The position numbers were made by a program, and so were the translations under genes. Below are positions 55,306 to 64,000 of a DNA stretch of 64,000 nt, piece after piece. Where the stretch lies: positions 333,670-397,669 of the forward strand of contig NZ_KB898191.1 of assembly GCF_000377505.1 (NCBI RefSeq), written 5' to 3'. The stretch comes from Paenibacillus massiliensis 2301065 = DSM 16942 (GTDB taxonomy: Bacteria > Bacillota > Bacilli > Paenibacillales > Paenibacillaceae). Numbering within the stretch: position 1 is the stretch's first letter; every line of letters begins with the position of its first letter. The notes below the pieces were generated by a model. The model saw nothing but the letters and a program-made list of their open reading frames with translations, was not told the origin of the DNA and made no database searches.

Positions 55306-55776
55306 TTAGCCGAGATATGAGCGAAGCATCCACATGTGCTTCTCAAGGTCAGCCCTGAAGCCTGTGAACATATCAGCTGTAGGCTGATCGTCTGATTTCT
55401 CCGCAAGCTCAATTCCTTCCTGGAATTCTTCGCACAGCGTCGCAAAGTCTTCGATGATATTTTGCACCATCGTGTTAGCATCCTCTTTACCATTGGCCTC
55501 ATGGATGGAGCTGAGCTCCAAATATTCCTTCATAGTAGCAGCCGGTGAACCCTTCAGTGTCAGCAGGCGCTCCGCTACCTCGTCCATTTTGAGAGTTACT
55601 TCGTTATACAGCTCCTCGAATTTTTCATGCAGTGTGAAGAAATTAGTGCCCTTCACATACCAGTGATAATTATGCAATTTGACATACAGCACATTCAGAT
55701 TGGCAACCTGACGGTTCAGAAGTTGTTCAACGGATTGTGCCTTTGCACCAGTTTGATTTCCAGTAGTTTTAGCCAT
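55306..55776 (-). CDS. dps: Dps-family ferritin-like DNA-protecting protein
   Basis: 156 residues. Dps oxidises and stores iron in a 12-mer and binds DNA under stress. The ferroxidase residues are seen in KLHNYHWYVKGTNFFTLHEK (His and Asp/Glu side) and EELYNEVTLKMDEVAERLL (Asp and Glu from the partner subunit). The N-terminal 15 residues are polar and flexible. ATG with AAGGAAGGG. A possible sigma-B-like motif (GTTTCA, 14 bases, GGGTAA on the minus strand, ending near 55909) lies upstream, but its -10 falls inside a predicted RNA stem and Paenibacillus may lack sigma-B. Confidence 0.93.
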   Translation of the reverse strand: MAKTTGNQTGAKAQSVEQLLNRQVANLNVLYVKLHNYHWYVKGTNFFTLHEKFEELYNEVTLKMDEVAERLLTLKGSPAATMKEYLELSSIHEANGKEDANTMVQNIIEDFATLCEEFQEGIELAEKSDDQPTADMFTGFRADLEKHMWMLRSYLG

Positions 55777-55837
55777 GTTGTATCCCTTCCTTTTTAAATA
55801 TAGTTATATTGCTATATCCTTTGCCACCTTCGATGTG

Positions 55838-55914
55838 TGGGTAAGTGATGACACAGGGAAACGCCAGCTGGCACCTGCTCATCACCGGCCTGACGTCTAA
55901 TAGTCATTTACCCA
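55838..55914. promoter_or_regulatory. predicted three-way-junction RNA structure between dps and mtnK
   Basis: Nested pairings: P1 TGGGTAA (55838-55844) with TTACCCA (55908-55914); P2 GTGATGA (55845-55851) with TCATCAC (55879-55885); an inner CAGG (55854-55857) with CCTG (55874-55877) topped by GCC-AGCT-GGC; P3 TGAC (55891-55894) with GTCA (55903-55906). Stems are perfect and stacked without gaps between P1 and P2. It matches no riboswitch consensus that I know; either strand could be the RNA. Confidence 0.4.
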
Positions 55915-56062
55915 ACCTCTCATGAATTGAAACGTCGTTGAAGCGGTATTCTTCAAAAAACGTGCACGATTCAAAAAAAGATACAAATCTAAGATGTTTT
56001 TGAGTATACTGTTCTAAACCAAGTGAAGCAGTTGGCTTTAGATCCATTGGAGGTGCACATCC

Positions 56063-57289
56063 TTGTCCCAATATCATCCGTTAACTCCAGCTGAGGTCAT
56101 CGAGCTGGTACGTGACATTCCCGATTTTTTTTCTAGCTCCGCAGAGCTGAACTGCCAGGAGATCGGCGACGGAAACCTGAATCTGGTGTTCCATATACAA
56201 GATGCTTCCTCAGGCAAAAGTATTATTGTCAAGCAGGCCCTTCCTTATGCGAAGGTCGTTGGTGAATCGTGGCCACTATCGCTCGACCGGGCACGCATTG
56301 AGCGGCAGGCACTGCAGGAGCAGCATCGTCTCTGTCCGGGACTCGTTCCCGAGGTATATGACTATAATGATGAGCTTGCCTTGACAATCATGGAGGACCT
56401 GAGCGGATATACCATTATGCGCAAAGCCTTGATTGAAGGCCAGAGGTTCCCGAAATTTGCTGAACACATCGGTCAGTTCATGGCTAGAACATTATTCCTG
56501 AATTCAGATCTGGCACTAGGACCAATTGAGAAGAAGAACAAGGTCGGTTCCTTTATTAATCCCGATCAGTGCAAGATTACTGAGGATCTGATTTTTGACG
56601 ATCCCTATAGATTTTCGGATAATAACAGCTACTCCACTTCTATTGAAGATGAGGCGGAAGCGCTGCGTATGGATGGTCAGCTCCACCTGGAGGTTGCCCT
56701 CCTAAGAGAGAAGTTCCTTACCCATGCACAATCACTGCTCCATGGTGATCTGCATACAGGCAGTATCTTCGTGACGACCAAGTCCACCAAGGTCATTGAC
56801 CCGGAATTTGCCTATTATGGACCGATGGGCTTTGATGTCGGAGCCGTAATATCCAATCTTCTGTTGAATCTGGCAGGACAGATTGGCTGGATTGCGGATA
56901 CTTCCACACGTCTGGAGCAGCAGCGCTGGTTACTGGAGACCGCCACGAACGTATGGGGACAATTTGAACAAGAATTCCGTAAACTATGGAGCAGTGAAGC
57001 TCTGAAGGACCCACTAGCCGCAAGTCCAGGTTATCAAGATTTTTATATCACCCGACTGCTGCAGGATTCGTTCGGCTTTGCAGGCTGCAAAATGATTCGT
57101 CGTATCGTGGGCCTGTCCCATGTAGCTGATATTGATACTATCGCTGATCCTGTGTTCAAAGAACGAGCCGAGCGCTTGGCTCTCGCCATCGGAAAAGCCT
57201 TGGTCAAACGAAGCCGTAGCGTACAATCCATTGAAGAGCTCAAGGATATCGTATTGACTGCTGCTGCTGATAAAGGAGAATCCTTATGA
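56063..57289 (+). CDS. mtnK: 5-methylthioribose kinase
   Basis: 408 residues; phosphorylates 5-methylthioribose in the methionine salvage pathway. Kinase-like fold with [11 protein letters not shown] (nucleotide loop), [12 protein letters not shown] (Lys), [13 protein letters not shown] (catalytic loop, Asp) and [15 protein letters not shown] (metal loop). The start is a TTG at 56063 behind GGAGGTG. It overlaps mtnA by ATGA. Unlike B. subtilis mtnKA, no SAM-I riboswitch is visible upstream. Confidence 0.96.
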   Translation: MSQYHPLTPAEVIELVRDIPDFFSSSAELNCQEIGDGNLNLVFHIQDASSGKSIIVKQALPYAKVVGESWPLSLDRARIERQALQEQHRLCPGLVPEVYDYNDELALTIMEDLSGYTIMRKALIEGQRFPKFAEHIGQFMARTLFLNSDLALGPIEKKNKVGSFINPDQCKITEDLIFDDPYRFSDNNSYSTSIEDEAEALRMDGQLHLEVALLREKFLTHAQSLLHGDLHTGSIFVTTKSTKVIDPEFAYYGPMGFDVGAVISNLLLNLAGQIGWIADTSTRLEQQRWLLETATNVWGQFEQEFRKLWSSEALKDPLAASPGYQDFYITRLLQDSFGFAGCKMIRRIVGLSHVADIDTIADPVFKERAERLALAIGKALVKRSRSVQSIEELKDIVLTAAADKGESL

Positions 57290-58401
57290 CATCGTATGAA
57301 CCTACTGAACAACTTAGCAAGCAACAGACTGAACCGTTAACTGCTCCATCTTCTACTGAGGCACCTGTATCTTTGATCTGGAAAAGAAATCGCCTCTCCA
57401 TGCTGGATCAGCGTCTACTGCCAGAATCCATTGTCATGCTGGACCTCTACACACCTGAGGAGGTGTGGGAGGGAATCCATGCTATGAAGGTCAGAGGCGC
57501 TCCAGCCATCGGAATGGCTGCTGCGTACGGAGTAGTGCTTGGCGCTCGCAAGACTGACGCTGCGGATGCAACTGGATGGCTCCAGCAGGTCGAGACGGTC
57601 AGTAGCTATCTGGCGACGTCCAGACCTACCGCAGTCAATTTATTCTGGGCACTCGACCGCATGAAGCAACGTGCACGCGAACTGATCGTGAGTGGTGATG
57701 TTCATAGCTGGAATAATGGGCTAGAGCAAGAAGCCATCCTCATTCAACAAGAGGACGAGCAAGTATGTCGCAGCATTGGTGAGCATGCATTGCCACTATT
57801 CGAGGACGGTATGGGGGTACTTACGCATTGTAATGCGGGTGGACTAGCAACGGCCAAATATGGTACCGCCCTCGCTCCCATGTATTTGGCGCATGAGCAA
57901 GGGATTCACCTTAAGGTATTCGCTGATGAGACACGCCCAGTACTTCAGGGGGCTCGTCTGACTGCCTTCGAGCTGCAGCAGGCTGGTATTGATGTTACGC
58001 TTCTATGCGACAATATGGCAGGCATGGTTATGTCTAAAGGTTGGATTCAGGCGGTAATCGTGGGTACAGACCGTGTAGCAGCTAACGGCGATGTGGCCAA
58101 CAAAATTGGCACCTATAGCGTTGCGGTACTCGCCAAAGCTCACGGAATTCCTTTCTATGTCGCCTCTCCGCTCTCCACCATTGATCTTAACACAGCTACT
58201 GGAGCGGATATTCCAATTGAAGAGAGATCGGCTGAGGAGGTCACAGCAGGCTTCGGCAAAAATACAGCCCCTGCGGGGGTCAAAGTCTATAATCCGGCCT
58301 TCGACATTACTCCTCACGAGTATGTAACAGCGATTATTACCGAGAAGGGAATTGTCAGAGCTCCTTTCAAGGAGAATCTTGCCAAGCTATTTCAAGATTA
58401 A
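57286..58401 (+). CDS. mtnA: S-methyl-5-thioribose-1-phosphate isomerase
   Basis: 371 residues; converts methylthioribose-1-phosphate to methylthioribulose-1-phosphate, the next salvage step after MtnK. Conserved motifs: [33 protein letters not shown] (catalytic Cys), and [19 protein letters not shown] (catalytic Asp). The first 30 residues are polar and variable. Coupled to mtnK and ended by a strong terminator, so mtnKA is a two-gene operon. Confidence 0.96.
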   Translation: MTSYEPTEQLSKQQTEPLTAPSSTEAPVSLIWKRNRLSMLDQRLLPESIVMLDLYTPEEVWEGIHAMKVRGAPAIGMAAAYGVVLGARKTDAADATGWLQQVETVSSYLATSRPTAVNLFWALDRMKQRARELIVSGDVHSWNNGLEQEAILIQQEDEQVCRSIGEHALPLFEDGMGVLTHCNAGGLATAKYGTALAPMYLAHEQGIHLKVFADETRPVLQGARLTAFELQQAGIDVTLLCDNMAGMVMSKGWIQAVIVGTDRVAANGDVANKIGTYSVAVLAKAHGIPFYVASPLSTIDLNTATGADIPIEERSAEEVTAGFGKNTAPAGVKVYNPAFDITPHEYVTAIITEKGIVRAPFKENLAKLFQD

Positions 58402-58439
58402 GGATTACAATTCTGCTGTAAAATAATATGTCAAGCAAG

Positions 58440-58475
58440 AAGCGCGAGCCAGCCTGAAGTGTAGCTCGCGCTTTT
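58440..58475 (+). terminator. terminator of mtnKA
   Basis: AAGCGCGAGC (58440-58449) and GCTCGCGCTT (58464-58473) form a perfect ten-base stem followed by TT and an A/T-rich tail. Confidence 0.85.
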
Positions 58476-58538
58476 ATGATCGTCCTAGTCCATGAGCTTG
58501 CATGACAATTGCGCCGAGAAGTTGAGACGAGTGTAGAC

Positions 58539-58841
58539 TCATACCATTTTTACAATAGCCTCGTAACCTCTCATTCCTACTTGTATGCCTATTTTTTCAG
58601 CTTCCAAGGTAACGGATTCGAGCGGAGCATCAAGTAGTTCCTGGAGTGTGCGCACTCCAACGGCTCTGCCCGCAATAATCTGTCGGTTAGCCAATCGCTC
58701 ATTTAGCAGTCCAACATCAAGAGCACCGCACATAATATATCCGCGGGAAGTAGAGATCGTTAGCAGTGTAGTTTTTGGGAGCTTGACCTCGACACCGATG
58801 AGCGTGTGTTCACCTATCTGTATTGGTTCCATACGAATCAT
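58539..58841 (-). CDS. yunC: YunC family protein (DUF1805)
   Basis: 100 residues closely following B. subtilis YunC: VKLPKTTLLTISTSRGYIMC, GALDVGLLNERLANRQIIAG, RAVGVRTLQELLDAPLESVT. The structure of this family is a small beta-layer protein; the role is unknown. The AAGGAGGTG lies about 11 bases before the ATG, rather far. In B. subtilis it neighbours yunD; here they are 13 kb apart. Confidence 0.9.
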   Translation of the reverse strand: MIRMEPIQIGEHTLIGVEVKLPKTTLLTISTSRGYIMCGALDVGLLNERLANRQIIAGRAVGVRTLQELLDAPLESVTLEAEKIGIQVGMRGYEAIVKMV

Positions 58842-59033
58842 ACTGCTCTGAACACCTCCTTCGATCTGCCATCTGAACCAGTGTATGCATCACGATAAGC
58901 GAGGTGTGGACATTGGGCAAGCGATCTCCCGAATTTGGTGCAAATTTTAATATTAATGGTCTGTTCTGATTGAACGATTAGTGTTATATTGGGATTCAGT
59001 AGATTTTAAATGGAATCAGGGGCTGGAGGAATT

Positions 59034-59579
59034 ATGAGTAACGTACCACCTAATGATCAAGCTGGTAATGATCAATCAAGTTTTTTGTTTAATGTAGATG
59101 TGTTAATTCAGGGTAAGTCGAATGCTGTCGCTTTTCAGTCCCTTCTGGAAATATTCAACACCAATAATCAAGTCGCTGATTTCCGCGTTCACTCCGGGAT
59201 CGAGCTTGGTAATCTGATTGAAGCAGCTTTGTACCTTAAGAAAAAGTCCCTTTCAGAGAAAAAGTCAACTTCACCAACCTTGGTTCGTGGTCAAAAGAAA
59301 CCGCAAAAGTCGGATGCCACCATCAAAAACAATACCGATGACAAACCTGCCCAATCGGCTCAAAGTCATCAGTCCTTCATGCATGAAATGATCCACTCGT
59401 ACATTCAGAAGAACTCGTTGGTTCGACTCGTTGTGAACCGATACGGTGGCCAGCGTAGTATCCCATGTCGAATTCTTAATCTGGACAAAGAACAGAGCTT
59501 GGTCAGCGTATACCATGTTGACGAGAAGCAGGTCTATTCCTTCAAGCTTAACGAAATTGATGAAATCATCGGCACTTAA
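59034..59579 (+). CDS. conserved protein of unknown function, two small domains with polar linker
   Basis: 181 residues from the ATG at 59034 (GGAGGAATT upstream). N-terminal part (about 15-70) reads FLFNVDVLIQGKSNAVAFQSLLEIF, alternating beta and alpha. A Lys/Ser/Gln-rich linker (about 70-115) separates it from a C-terminal beta-rich part (RLVVNRYGGQRSIPCRILN...SVYHVDEKQVYSF). I do not recognise the family; it has the look of a small regulatory or RNA-binding protein. Confidence 0.7.
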   Translation: MSNVPPNDQAGNDQSSFLFNVDVLIQGKSNAVAFQSLLEIFNTNNQVADFRVHSGIELGNLIEAALYLKKKSLSEKKSTSPTLVRGQKKPQKSDATIKNNTDDKPAQSAQSHQSFMHEMIHSYIQKNSLVRLVVNRYGGQRSIPCRILNLDKEQSLVSVYHVDEKQVYSFKLNEIDEIIGT

Positions 59580-59621
59580 GCTGATCTGAACCTTGTCGCG
59601 TTTGCTTTACTACGTATCAAC

Positions 59622-59683
59622 AAAAAAGCCTTCTGACACACGGGCGATCTCCGCAATCCCCATATGTCAGTAAGGCTTTTTTT
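59622..59683. terminator. bidirectional terminator
   Basis: AAAAAAGCCTT with CTGACA on the left pairs with TGTCAG and AAGGCTTTTTT on the right around a 26-base loop. It can serve the gene at 59034 (plus) and the DUF423 gene (minus). Confidence 0.75.
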
Positions 59684-59819
59684 ATACTCCGCGATTATTT
59701 CTCTGCAACTTAATTCTCTACAGTTAAATACTCTGCATCCTCTATCCGAACTTCCTATTCCAGCTTTGCTTCCATTTGTTTTCCTTGTTTTCAACTAAGA
59801 CTAGATCGATGCCGTCCTT

Positions 59820-60200
59820 CTAGCCTTGTTGTTTTTTCAGAGCCGCCCAGAACAACAGGAACCAGCCCGCTACAAAGCATACCCCACCGAATGGGGTAAT
59901 GGGACCAAATACACGAGCACTAGTAATGCTTAAGAGATACAGGCTCCCTGAGAACAGGACGATACCTGCAAATAGCAATCGAGCCGACCATTTCAACAGC
60001 CCGGACTCGCCCCACTGTCCCATTATCACAGCTACAACAAGCAAGCCAACTGCATGAATCAGATGATATTTGACACCTGTCTCATAGGTAGACAATGCAT
60101 CTACTCCTATAAGGGGCTTAAGCGCATGCGCGCCAAAGGCACCTAACCCGACAGCCAGCATCATCAATAAAGCACCAATCATAAGCCATCTACGCTGCAT
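59820..60200 (-). CDS. DUF423 family membrane protein
   Basis: 126 residues with four membrane helices, starting MQRRWLMIGALLMMLAVGLG; AFGAHALKPLI, the internal YHLIHAVGLL and GSLYLLSITSARVFGPITPFGG are the family signature (YwdK type). AGGAG lies ten bases before the ATG at 60200; an ATG at 60218 is also in frame. Function unknown. Confidence 0.88.
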   Translation of the reverse strand: MQRRWLMIGALLMMLAVGLGAFGAHALKPLIGVDALSTYETGVKYHLIHAVGLLVVAVIMGQWGESGLLKWSARLLFAGIVLFSGSLYLLSITSARVFGPITPFGGVCFVAGWFLLFWAALKKQQG

Positions 60201-60403
60201 TTCGTATAATCTCCTCATATCACATTGTAATGTTATTGCATATTCACCTGTTACTGTAGCTCCTATTGTACTATAAATAATGTCTTGCTGCTGATTCGTC
60301 CATGCATTTTAACGTGTAAGGATAGGTGTATCTCTTGCATTTTCGTTCATAATTGGAGACAATAAAATGTGGCTGTATCAGCTTAGAAGGAGAGGATCAA
60401 TCT

Positions 60404-60871
60404 ATGGACCAGCATTCCATTGAGCCATCACAACAATACCATTCTAGCTCGGACTCCCCTGCCTATGATAATTATAGCAAGCAGGAACGAATCAAGCATT
60501 CCGGACCTGGCATAGCTTCCTTTATTATTGCGATCCTAACGATTGCAGGGTTTGTGGCTTCCTTTATCGGAATCTCAATGTATATCGTCAATCTGTTCCA
60601 GCATGGTACAATCACAGAAGAAAGTCTTGTACAGACAGGGATTCTTGGCTTTGTGCTACTCTTTTTTGCCTGCATTATTCTGAATGTAGTCGGAGTCATC
60701 CTTGGTATTGTTGGACTTGTCCTGAAAAAGCGTAAGAAGATATTCGCCATTCTCGGTACGATTCTGAATGTATTGATCTTAATTGTGCTGGTTGGACTGA
60801 TTACGTTTGGTCTTAGTCAGGTACCTGGCAGCACGGAGATGTATTCAGCTATGTCCAGTCGTTCCTGGTAA
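60404..60871 (+). CDS. small membrane protein
   Basis: 155 residues from the ATG at 60404, chosen for AAGGAGAGG. A polar, Ser/Tyr/Gln-rich N-terminus (1-33) is followed by three membrane segments (about 36-64, 78-105, 111-140), resembling the DUF4190-like group of Firmicutes membrane proteins. 33 bases upstream of the degV gene and probably co-transcribed. Function unknown. Confidence 0.7.
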   Translation: MDQHSIEPSQQYHSSSDSPAYDNYSKQERIKHSGPGIASFIIAILTIAGFVASFIGISMYIVNLFQHGTITEESLVQTGILGFVLLFFACIILNVVGVILGIVGLVLKKRKKIFAILGTILNVLILIVLVGLITFGLSQVPGSTEMYSAMSSRSW

Positions 60872-60904
60872 GGACCGACATCGTTAAGGAGGAATTTGTA
60901 ATTC

Positions 60905-61756
60905 ATGTCGACTATAAAACTATTCGTGGATAGCACCAGTGACCTGCCACTTGAATGGGTCGAGCGGTATGATATCAGTATTGTACCGCTATATACGGTG
61001 TTCGGGGACGAATCACTAAAGGATGGGGTGGAGATTACCCCAGACGAACTCTTTGCGAGAGTATCTGCCGAGGGGAAGCTTCCCAAGACTGCAGCCCCCT
61101 CACCAGCAGATTTCATTGAGGCCTTCACCCCATACATAGAGCAGGGCCAGTCCATCTTATATATCAGCCTGTCCTCAGAGCTCTCATCTACATACCAAAA
61201 TGCTGTCATTGCCTCAGGTGAATTTCCAGAGGGACGTATCGCTGTTTTTGACTCCCTGAATCTATGCTGCGGCATTGGGCTTCTAGTGATGAAAGCAGCG
61301 CGAGCCCGCGAAGAAGGACGTACTATGGAGGAAATTGTTCAGCTTCTGACACTGGTGCGTCCACAAGTCGATGCTGAATTCGTTATCGATACGCTTGAAT
61401 ATTTGTACAAGGGTGGGCGTTGCTCCGGGATGCAGAACCTGATCGGTAGCCTGCTCAAGATCAGACCTGTCATCAAGGTCATTGATGGTAAAATGACACC
61501 GGCCTACAAGGTACGTGGCAAGCGTGAGAAGGCCATTGACCAGATGCTTAACAATGCGCTATCGCAAAAAGATCGCATGGATAATGACTTAATCATTGTC
61601 GTACATGCCCTGGCAGAAGAAGACGCTCTCCGGCTTCAGCAGATTCTCAAGGAACAGACGGGAGCTCGTGAGGTGGCTATGTCCAGAGCAGGCTGTATTA
61701 TATCTAGTCACTGTGGTCCTCAGACCATCGGTATCTTCTATGCCAAGCAAATCTGA
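60905..61756 (+). CDS. DegV family fatty-acid-binding protein
   Basis: 283 residues. The family (FakB in Staphylococcus) binds a fatty acid and presents it to a kinase for phosphorylation. Visible: FVDSTSDLPLEW at the start, KLPKTAAPSPADF, ISLSSELSSTYQNA, YLYKGGRCSG and the C-terminal ISSHCGPQTIGIFY. No fakA-like kinase is nearby. ATG with AAGGAGGAA. Confidence 0.93.
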   Translation: MSTIKLFVDSTSDLPLEWVERYDISIVPLYTVFGDESLKDGVEITPDELFARVSAEGKLPKTAAPSPADFIEAFTPYIEQGQSILYISLSSELSSTYQNAVIASGEFPEGRIAVFDSLNLCCGIGLLVMKAARAREEGRTMEEIVQLLTLVRPQVDAEFVIDTLEYLYKGGRCSGMQNLIGSLLKIRPVIKVIDGKMTPAYKVRGKREKAIDQMLNNALSQKDRMDNDLIIVVHALAEEDALRLQQILKEQTGAREVAMSRAGCIISSHCGPQTIGIFYAKQI

Positions 61757-61812
61757 ACCAGCTGATATAATATTTTGTAAAAATCTTTTGTAAACAGAAC
61801 ATTGGATTTACC

Positions 61813-61842
61813 AATACCCCGTCACTACGGGGTATTTTTTTG
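61813..61842 (+). terminator. terminator after degV
   Basis: AATACCCCGT (61813-61822), loop CACT and ACGGGGTATT (61827-61836) form a perfect stem followed by a T run (to 61841). Confidence 0.9.
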
Positions 61843-61884
61843 TCTACGGTCGTTCTTGGGGAACTCTCTCGGGCCTCGCTGCCT

Positions 61885-61919
61885 TACTAACTACTAATTA
61901 CTAATTACTAATTAGTAAT
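61885..61919. repeat. five tandem seven-base repeats upstream of the SLH-GH18 gene
   Basis: TACTAAC, TACTAAT, TACTAAT, TACTAAT, TAGTAAT run head to tail from 61885 to 61919, about 110 bases upstream of the gene at 62028. They may bind a regulator or be slippage-prone. Confidence 0.8.
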
Positions 61920-62027
61920 TGCTTATCTAAAGCTACCTACCTATTAAAGGTTTCCAGCAATTGAGCAATGCCTGCTTCATTCTTTTTTGTTACGATGGTC
62001 CGAAGAATATATTAAGAAGGGAATATC

Positions 62028-63710
62028 ATGAAATCATATATTACTAGAAACGGCTTGGTCCGCAAGCTTCTGTTAAGTACACTACTGCTTATGCCTCTGG
62101 CTCCTGGGAAATCGAGCCCAGTCATGGCACAATATATCAGCTCTAATAACTCAAACGAGGCAGCAACCATTACCATGCCCTTTGACGATATCTCCACCAG
62201 CTATGCCAAAGAATCTATTATTAATATGTACAGAAAAGGTTATCTGGCTGGTACCGACGCCAAGCACTTCTCACCATACGCCCCAGTTACACGAGCGGAG
62301 TGGACGACAATCATCAATCGGATCCTCCAGCTACAAGGAGTCCATGCTTCGGTCCCCATGTATCGTGACGTTAAGCAAGGTGCCTGGTACTATCCACAAA
62401 TACAGGCGGCAGCACAATTGGGCATTGTTCAAGGTGCCAGTGCATCCTTCTTTTACCCTCAACAGCCTATACGTCGGCAAGAGGCCGCTGTCATCTTAAA
62501 CAGGCTGCTTCCAGCCTCCACGGATGGGTCCAGCATCGTTAACATTTGTCCTCATTACCATGATGATACGAACATAAGTAAATGGGCTCAGGACGCCGTC
62601 TGTAGCGTCAGCAGTCGTCATTGGATGGCAGGTCACAATGGTTATTTTTATCCACAAGCTGTCCTTACACGTCAAGAAGCAGCAGTACTGTTGGAGAGAG
62701 TCATGTCCACTGTCTCAAGCAATTCGACTTCCGTGAGTAATAGCGCGGCGAGTCCTATTCAGCTAGGGTGGCAGTATAACCAAAGTACGGAGGCTTATGA
62801 GCACTCTGTTATGAATTCTAATATTAATACATTATCTCCACGCTGGTTCTACACAGAGAAGAACGGGCAATTAGCGAATCACGCTGATCTTAACTTGGTT
62901 GCTTGGGCCAGCCAACACAATAAGCAGCTCTGGCCTATGCTCGGTAATCATTCAGATGCTTCACTCACACATGATCTATTAAATAGTCCTTCCCAGGTAG
63001 CAGCACTGATTCAGCAGATTACTGACGCTGCCGATGCTTACGGATTAGACGGGATCGTTATGGATTTTGAAAATGTGAATGCCGAGGATCGCCAGCAGCT
63101 AACAGCATTTGTTCGCAACCTATCTGCTCAACTCCACGAGCAAGGAGCAATCCTCGCCATATGTGTATCCCCTGACCAGGGAAGTGAATGGACCGCTGCA
63201 TTTGATTATAGAGCGCTGGGAAGTAGTACGGACTACATCATTTTAATGGGATATGATGAGCATTGGGCTGGACGAGCCGATCCAGGCTCCGTCTCATCAC
63301 TACCTTGGCTTCGTCAAGGGCTGGAGAGATTGCTTGCATCAGTTCCTACAGACCAAATCATTCTGGGCCTGCCTTTGTACACAAGGGACTGGGCGGTAAC
63401 CCCTGCACAAGCTACTGCCTTCGTTACAGACATTACCCTTAATGAGCAGACACTTCGCCTGCCACTAATGACAGGACGTCTCTACTGGAATGAAGCTCTG
63501 GGTCAGTATCAGGGCGATTATATGGTAAAGACACAGAAGCATAAGCTGTGGCTGGAAGAAAGCCGATCATTGAGCTTGAAGTATATGCTAGGCACAGAAG
63601 CAGGCATTCGGGGATTTGCTTACTGGTATACTGGAGCTGCTGGAGATGAAATATGGACTAGTCTTCGTAATGCCCAGACGTTCGCGGATCGTCGATTTAT
63701 TGCACCTTAG
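62028..63710 (+). CDS. surface-anchored GH18 glycosidase with three SLH domains
   Basis: 560 residues. Signal peptide (about 1-34), three SLH domains (about 50-100, 110-160, 175-225, with TRAEW, RRQEA and TRQEA motifs), a Ser-rich linker, then a GH18 catalytic domain (about 245-545) of the YaaH/spore-germination type. The catalytic line is GLDGIVMDFENV, with Asp341, Asp346 and the acid/base Glu348. IILMGYDEHWAG and GFAYWYTG complete the barrel. Expected to be on the cell wall and cut N-acetylglucosamine-containing polymer such as peptidoglycan or chitin. ATG with AAGAAGGGA. Confidence 0.9.
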   Translation: MKSYITRNGLVRKLLLSTLLLMPLAPGKSSPVMAQYISSNNSNEAATITMPFDDISTSYAKESIINMYRKGYLAGTDAKHFSPYAPVTRAEWTTIINRILQLQGVHASVPMYRDVKQGAWYYPQIQAAAQLGIVQGASASFFYPQQPIRRQEAAVILNRLLPASTDGSSIVNICPHYHDDTNISKWAQDAVCSVSSRHWMAGHNGYFYPQAVLTRQEAAVLLERVMSTVSSNSTSVSNSAASPIQLGWQYNQSTEAYEHSVMNSNINTLSPRWFYTEKNGQLANHADLNLVAWASQHNKQLWPMLGNHSDASLTHDLLNSPSQVAALIQQITDAADAYGLDGIVMDFENVNAEDRQQLTAFVRNLSAQLHEQGAILAICVSPDQGSEWTAAFDYRALGSSTDYIILMGYDEHWAGRADPGSVSSLPWLRQGLERLLASVPTDQIILGLPLYTRDWAVTPAQATAFVTDITLNEQTLRLPLMTGRLYWNEALGQYQGDYMVKTQKHKLWLEESRSLSLKYMLGTEAGIRGFAYWYTGAAGDEIWTSLRNAQTFADRRFIAP

Positions 63711-63880
63711 TGCCTAAACTGTTAATAGCAGCAGGAGTATTGGAACATAAGTAAGCCATAATGAAATCCTGAGCCCATTGTAAAAGCAGCGACTGCTCAA
63801 TTCGAGTCATGAAGACCGTGAGCGTCGCTGCAGTGTATATTCTATCATGCAAAAAATACAATAAAAGCAAAACATAAAAT

Positions 63881-63911
63881 AAAAAACCACCACCGAAAAT
63901 CGGTAGTGGTT
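63881..63911 (-). terminator. rRNA operon terminator
   Basis: On the minus strand AACCACTACCG, loop ATTTT, and CGGTGGTGGTT (one mismatch; + positions 63885-63911) are followed by TTTT, directly after the 5S rRNA. Confidence 0.9.
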
Positions 63912-63916
63912 CTTGT

Positions 63917-64000
63917 GCTTGGCGGCGTCCTACTCTCCCAGGACCCTTCGGTCCAAGTACCATCGGCGCTGGAGGGCTTAACGGTCGTGTTCGGGATGGG
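63917..64000 (-). rRNA. rrf: 5S ribosomal RNA, 3' part (runs off the window)
   Basis: The minus strand reads CCCATCCCGAACACGACCGT, then TAAGCCCTCCAGCGCCGATG, and ends GAGTAGGACGCCGCCAAGC, the standard Bacillales 5S 3' half and 3' end. The first third lies right of the window. No tRNA gene lies between it and the GH18 gene; it is the last gene of an operon entering from the right. Confidence 0.95.

Noticed and set aside
55890..55940. Sigma-B promoter for dps (GTTTCA-14-GGGTAA, minus strand)
   Set aside because: A fair match, but the -10 lies within a perfect RNA stem and presence of sigma-B in this genus is doubtful; left as a remark only.
55777..56062. SAM-I (S-box) riboswitch before mtnK
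   Set aside because: The conserved S-box sequence blocks are absent; another structure occupies the interval.
63711..63880. tRNA genes next to the rRNA operon
   Set aside because: No cloverleaf or CCA end could be found between the GH18 gene and the 5S terminator.

Overview
The window comes from a spore-forming Firmicute, almost certainly Paenibacillus or a close relative. Supporting signs: the Bacillus-type order ytoI-ytrIH-dnaE-pgpA-accDA-pyk, a cotJABC spore-coat operon, five tandem YheC/YheD ATP-grasp genes, a sufCDSUB operon, mtnKA, S-layer-homology (SLH) surface proteins, and frequent TTG/GTG starts behind strong ribosome binding sites.

Layout. 1-318: start of pyk (cut by the window edge). 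437-16125: a compact, one-directional, translationally coupled biosynthetic operon on the minus strand with its own sigma-A-type promoter. It encodes an FkbM methyltransferase, an HprK-like kinase, a second P-loop kinase, a three-gene ABC exporter, a carrier protein, a PF14907-type nucleotidyltransferase, a thymidylate-kinase-like protein, a PHP phosphoesterase, a membrane GT2 glycosyltransferase, an SDR, a radical SAM/SPASM enzyme, a stand-alone NRPS adenylation enzyme, PanD, a Gfo/Idh/MocA oxidoreductase and a BtrH-like Cys/His/Asp acyltransferase. It sits exactly between accA and pyk, where Bacillus carries pfkA. This is the most interesting part of the window: a probable undescribed natural-product or cell-surface-modification cluster that uses carrier-protein chemistry.

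16178-26547: housekeeping and sporulation core: accDA (fatty acid synthesis), pgpA, dnaE with an unusual low-complexity linker, ytrH/ytrI, ytoI, a small membrane protein and a YheA-type protein. 26707-33484: five YheC/YheD-type ATP-grasp genes with an embedded GNAT gene, probably a spore-coat operon. 33583-39466: HAD phosphatase, a small unknown, a 1061-residue kelch/Big_2/SLH surface protein, and cotJABC. 39983-47220: CorC-type membrane protein, YfkAB radical SAM protein, two HD-GYP phosphodiesterases of the same build, YunD, and a MoaD-MoaE fusion. 47221-48906: a gene-poor, decayed stretch with an integrase remnant, small orphan frames and palindromes. 48907-54336: suf Fe-S assembly operon with a promoter overlapping a PerR-like box. 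54570-63710: DUF1802 protein, Dps, mtnKA (methionine salvage), YunC, small unknowns, DegV, and an SLH-GH18 surface glycosidase. 63881-64000: terminator and 3' part of a 5S rRNA belonging to an rRNA operon that enters from the right on the minus strand.

All calls come from reading the sequence and from family knowledge; no search was run. Start codons were adjusted where a ribosome binding site pointed to a different start than the longest open frame.
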